Assembly: GCF_000211815.1 (NCBI RefSeq)
Contig: NZ_GL890840.1
Coordinates: 239,034 to 261,052, forward strand
From: Moorena producens 3L
GTDB taxonomy: Bacteria; Cyanobacteriota; Cyanobacteriia; Cyanobacteriales; Coleofasciculaceae
Length of the DNA stretch: 22,019 bases
Direction of reading: 5' to 3'
The notes beneath the pieces were generated by a model. That model was not told the DNA's origin and searched no databases. It was given only the letters and a program-made list of their open reading frames with translations. A program made the position numbers and the translations under genes. Shown one piece after another: positions 20,901 to 22,019 of the stretch. Numbering within the stretch: the stretch's first letter is position 1; each line of letters starts with the position of its first letter.

Positions 20901-21608
20901 CTCACGCAAATAGTGAAGTAGTCGTGATAGTTGAGCATCTATGGTGTCTGGTAAATTGCTTTCTACCTGGTTGGAGAGAAATTTGATCAGCTCTTCGAGA
21001 ATTTTTATAATGGGAGGAGCATTAAGTAGCGTACGCCAAATGACGTACTCAAACTCATCCTGAATGCCATGATCTAGCTTGAGGGACTGATCAGTTTTGC
21101 CAATTCCACCCTTACCTAGCTTCAAAGAGAGTCCAGTTTTGCCAATTCCACCCATTCCTAAAATTGCCACCACTCGGCAACGATCCTGGAGAATCCATTG
21201 CACTAAGGTAGCCAATTCTTCGGTACGTCCAAAGAAAACTGGCACATCCGGCGCTGCTGACCAATCTACTCGATTTGAGGGGATTTTAGTGGTTGTCTTC
21301 TGGATTGAGGACTTAGGGAGGCTGTTCTCAATCACATATTCCCAGTTAAGTCCTAAAACTTGGCAAAATACCTGGAAAACTTGGGCATTAATCGGCTTTC
21401 CTTGCAAGAAGCGTTTCCAAGTAGCTAGGGAGACACCAGGAGCATAGATTTCTTGCAACCCATACTCGGAGGATGCCCAGTCGATATCTGGATTTAAGAT
21501 CTTACTCGCCTCGACCAGCCATCTGTGATCCTCTATCGTCCATCCCTTTCGGTTTCGATACTGTTTAATTGTTAGTCTTCCCTGTCGAGACGCTTGTAAA
21601 GATGGCAA
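17973..21608 (-). CDS. HTH / NB-ARC NTPase / WD40 protein with a duplicated Walker A loop
   Basis: 1211 residues. The start is a TTG at 21608: GAGGTGAG lies just upstream, and no in-frame ATG occurs until residue 152, inside the P-loop. Residues 1-110 form a helix-turn-helix-like N-terminal domain (VSLATWKRFLQGKPINAQVF). The NB-ARC domain (about 120-400) has Walker B CLLILDN (239-245), CLLITSREKP (281-290) and the GNPLSL motif (342-347). The P-loop occurs twice: GMGGIGKT (151-158) and GKGGIGKT (165-172). A helical arm and a short pentapeptide-like stretch (549-585, DLRGYDFSNL) link to 14 WD40 repeats (about 590-1180), enough for two seven-bladed propellers, then a conserved-looking tail (RPYEGMNIAGVTGL). 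It is probably a ligand-sensing signalling switch with no enzymatic effector domain. The gene is convergent with the 476-residue membrane protein gene. Confidence 0.94.
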   Translation of the reverse strand: MPSLQASRQGRLTIKQYRNRKGWTIEDHRWLVEASKILNPDIDWASSEYGLQEIYAPGVSLATWKRFLQGKPINAQVFQVFCQVLGLNWEYVIENSLPKSSIQKTTTKIPSNRVDWSAAPDVPVFFGRTEELATLVQWILQDRCRVVAILGMGGIGKTGLSLKLGKGGIGKTDQSLKLDHGIQDEFEYVIWRTLLNAPPIIKILEELIKFLSNQVESNLPDTIDAQLSRLLHYLREHRCLLILDNVESIIQGGDKAGQYREGYEEYEQLFRKIGEVSHQSCLLITSREKPHAIARLEGKTRPVRCLELSGFEVSDGKKIFNSIASFSGSDQQWQELIEFYNGNPLSLEIVAKHIDEVFLGNIGDFLTEGKPVFDDFREVLTWHFEHLSDHEQEILYWLAINREAVSLAQLREDILSPVAKQHLPVTLQSLQRRLPLEKSSAGFTLQPVLIEYMTEKVIDKVSQEILTDKIALFNSHCLLKALAKQYIRESQSRLLLKPLIDQLIASLSSQSCLEETLNNSLSKIRENLVPRVGYAAGNILNLLCQLKTDLRGYDFSNLTILQAYLQGVELLDVNFANATIAKSVFTQPFGSILSVSFSPDGQLLAAGDSMGKIHLWQIADSQYRLTLKGHTSWVWSLAFTRLDDGNSEETQILASSSEDQTVRLWDIATSQCLHTLRGHRSRIWSVAVSGDGTIVASGSGDKTVRIWDVSTGECLNILPEHSQTVRAVACSPDGAILASGCEDKTIKLWDSDTGECLSTLQGHSHQIRSVAFSPDGTTLASSSDDKTVRLWNLSTGKCVKMLRGHTKSIRSIGFSKDGTTLASSSDDKTVRLWNFSTGECLNKLYGHTNGVWSIALSPDGVTLASGSDDQTVRLWNINTGQCLNTFRGYTNGVWSIAFSPDGTTLASGSEDQTVRLWDVGTGECLDTLRGHTNLIFSVAFSRDGAILVSGSKDQTLRLWDISTGECLNTFHGPKWVLSVAFSPNGEILASGHNDDRVRLWDISTGECFQTLLGHTSLVWSVAFSPDGTTLASGCEDQTVKLWDVGTGDCLSTLQGHRNIIKSVVFSGDGRILASGCEDHTVRVWDVGTGECLNTLRGHTHRLRSVAFNPNGKLIASGSYDKTCKLWDVQTGECLKTLHGHTNVVWSVAFSRDGLMLASSSNDGTIKFWDIEKGQCIKTLRVPRPYEGMNIAGVTGLTKATITSLKALGAVD
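18060..19845 (-). repeat. WD40 repeat region of the NB-ARC gene, 14 repeats
   Basis: Fourteen units of about 42 residues ending in VRLWD or VRLWN, with the spacer TGECLNTLRGH. They are clearly more diverged from one another than those of the caspase gene, and repeat 2 has a ~6-residue insertion (LDDGNSEETQ). Fourteen units fit two seven-bladed propellers. Confidence 0.88.
21069..21152 (-). repeat. 42-bp tandem duplication of the Walker A coding segment
   Basis: 21111-21152 encodes GGIGKTGLSLKLGK and 21069-21110 encodes GGIGKTDQSLKLDH. The two units match at 32 of 42 bases, including the first 19, so the duplication is not brand new. Confidence 0.95.
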
Positions 21609-21951
21609 AATCTCACCTCAGCTATAGGATTTACAAATAGGTCATGAACAATCTTGATGATTTCTCATAACATCAAAAACTCTTTGGAGCTCTTTCCTAC
21701 TGTTCCCTGTTCCCTGAGCCGAAGTTACCTGTTTCGACGGGTCCGCTGTTTACATCTCAAATAAAAATGCTATATTCAAATCGAAGCAAAACCTAAGCTC
21801 AAGGGAATCGCAGGTCAACTCTGGCAAACACCCTTAGGCATATTCCAGGTCTAAGAGGGTATTTTAAAGATGTTGGATCCGACTCGAAAGGCCCCCCTAA
21901 CCCCCCAAAGCAAGGGGGTAAGTTAGTACAAAGTCCCTAAGATTTGGGATT
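21609..21951. other. Intergenic region upstream of the NB-ARC gene
   Basis: Mostly unique sequence. It holds the NB-ARC promoter (minus strand, box not identified), a short TTCCCTG repeat (about 21702-21717), the string AAATAAAAATGCTATA (about 21760), also present at 16211-16226 before the GTG-start gene, and a palindromic element CCCCCCTAACCCCCC...AAGGGGGTAAG (21891-21922) related to the one inside the caspase gene. Confidence 0.6.
21612..21619 (-). promoter_or_regulatory. Ribosome-binding site that fixes the TTG start of the NB-ARC gene
   Basis: GAGGTGAG on the minus strand; its GAGG lies seven bases before the TTG at 21608. It is one of only two good Shine-Dalgarno matches in the window. 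Confidence 0.7.
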
Positions 21952-22019
21952 ATGATGGCTTATTACCAACATTTGGTACTTCTCAAACATCCTCGCGACC
22001 CAGAGAATCTTAATGCGCT
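21952..22019 (+). CDS. Possible start of a gene cut by the window end
   Basis: An ATG at 21952 (or 21955) opens a stop-free frame to the window edge: MMAYYQHLVLLKHPRDPENL and onward. The peptide looks protein-like and the frame has a stop 11 codons upstream, so this is the first possible ATG. There is no strong ribosome-binding site (only GGG four bases before). With 22 codons the call is tentative and the family unknown. Confidence 0.3.
   Translation, partial: MMAYYQHLVLLKHPRDPENLNA

Overview
The window looks like chromosomal DNA from a large-genome filamentous cyanobacterium, most likely a marine Moorena/Lyngbya-type Oscillatoriales (family-level inference, no search was run). The palindrome GCGATCGC (HIP1) occurs at least nine times (starts 737, 1925, 2431, 4136, 5894, 9158, 13987, 14433, 17422). 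Almost every gap is packed with short tandem repeats of 7, 8 or 9 bases (GATTCCC, GGGAGTC, AGCAGTC, GGCAAGA, CCCTACT and others). A caspase-STAND-WD40 protein and an NB-ARC-WD40 protein add to that picture. No rRNA, tRNA, CRISPR array or transposase was found.

Region 1 (1-6901) is housekeeping. It holds the 3' end of an ABC permease of the nitrate/sulfonate/taurine type (+), a C-terminal processing peptidase (-), a CysO/MoaD-like sulfur-carrier protein lying downstream of threonine synthase (both -), and a periplasmic gamma-glutamyltransferase (+). The spacers between them are built of repeats.

Region 2 (7068-10811) holds small cyanobacterial genes. A 262-residue protein of unknown function overlaps a pentapeptide-repeat protein whose coil is 57 pentads without a break. 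A 102-residue protein with a repeat-derived tail follows on the other strand. Then comes an 830-base repeat-rich gap and two overlapping small genes of unknown function.

Region 3 (11043-21608) is the most interesting part. A 1453-residue caspase-nSTAND-TM-WD40 protein (-) is divergent from a 151-residue protein (+). A 476-residue protein with two C-terminal membrane segments (+) follows and converges on a 1211-residue HTH/NB-ARC/WD40 protein (-). Two large WD40 NTPases therefore bracket two unrecognised proteins, as in signalling or conflict islands of multicellular bacteria. The caspase gene carries 15 WD40 units of exactly 41 residues that are almost identical except at a few positions. It also has a palindromic repeat element inside its NTPase coding sequence. 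The NB-ARC gene has a tandem duplication of its Walker A P-loop.

The last 411 bases are intergenic, with a second palindromic element and possibly the first codons of a gene cut by the window end.
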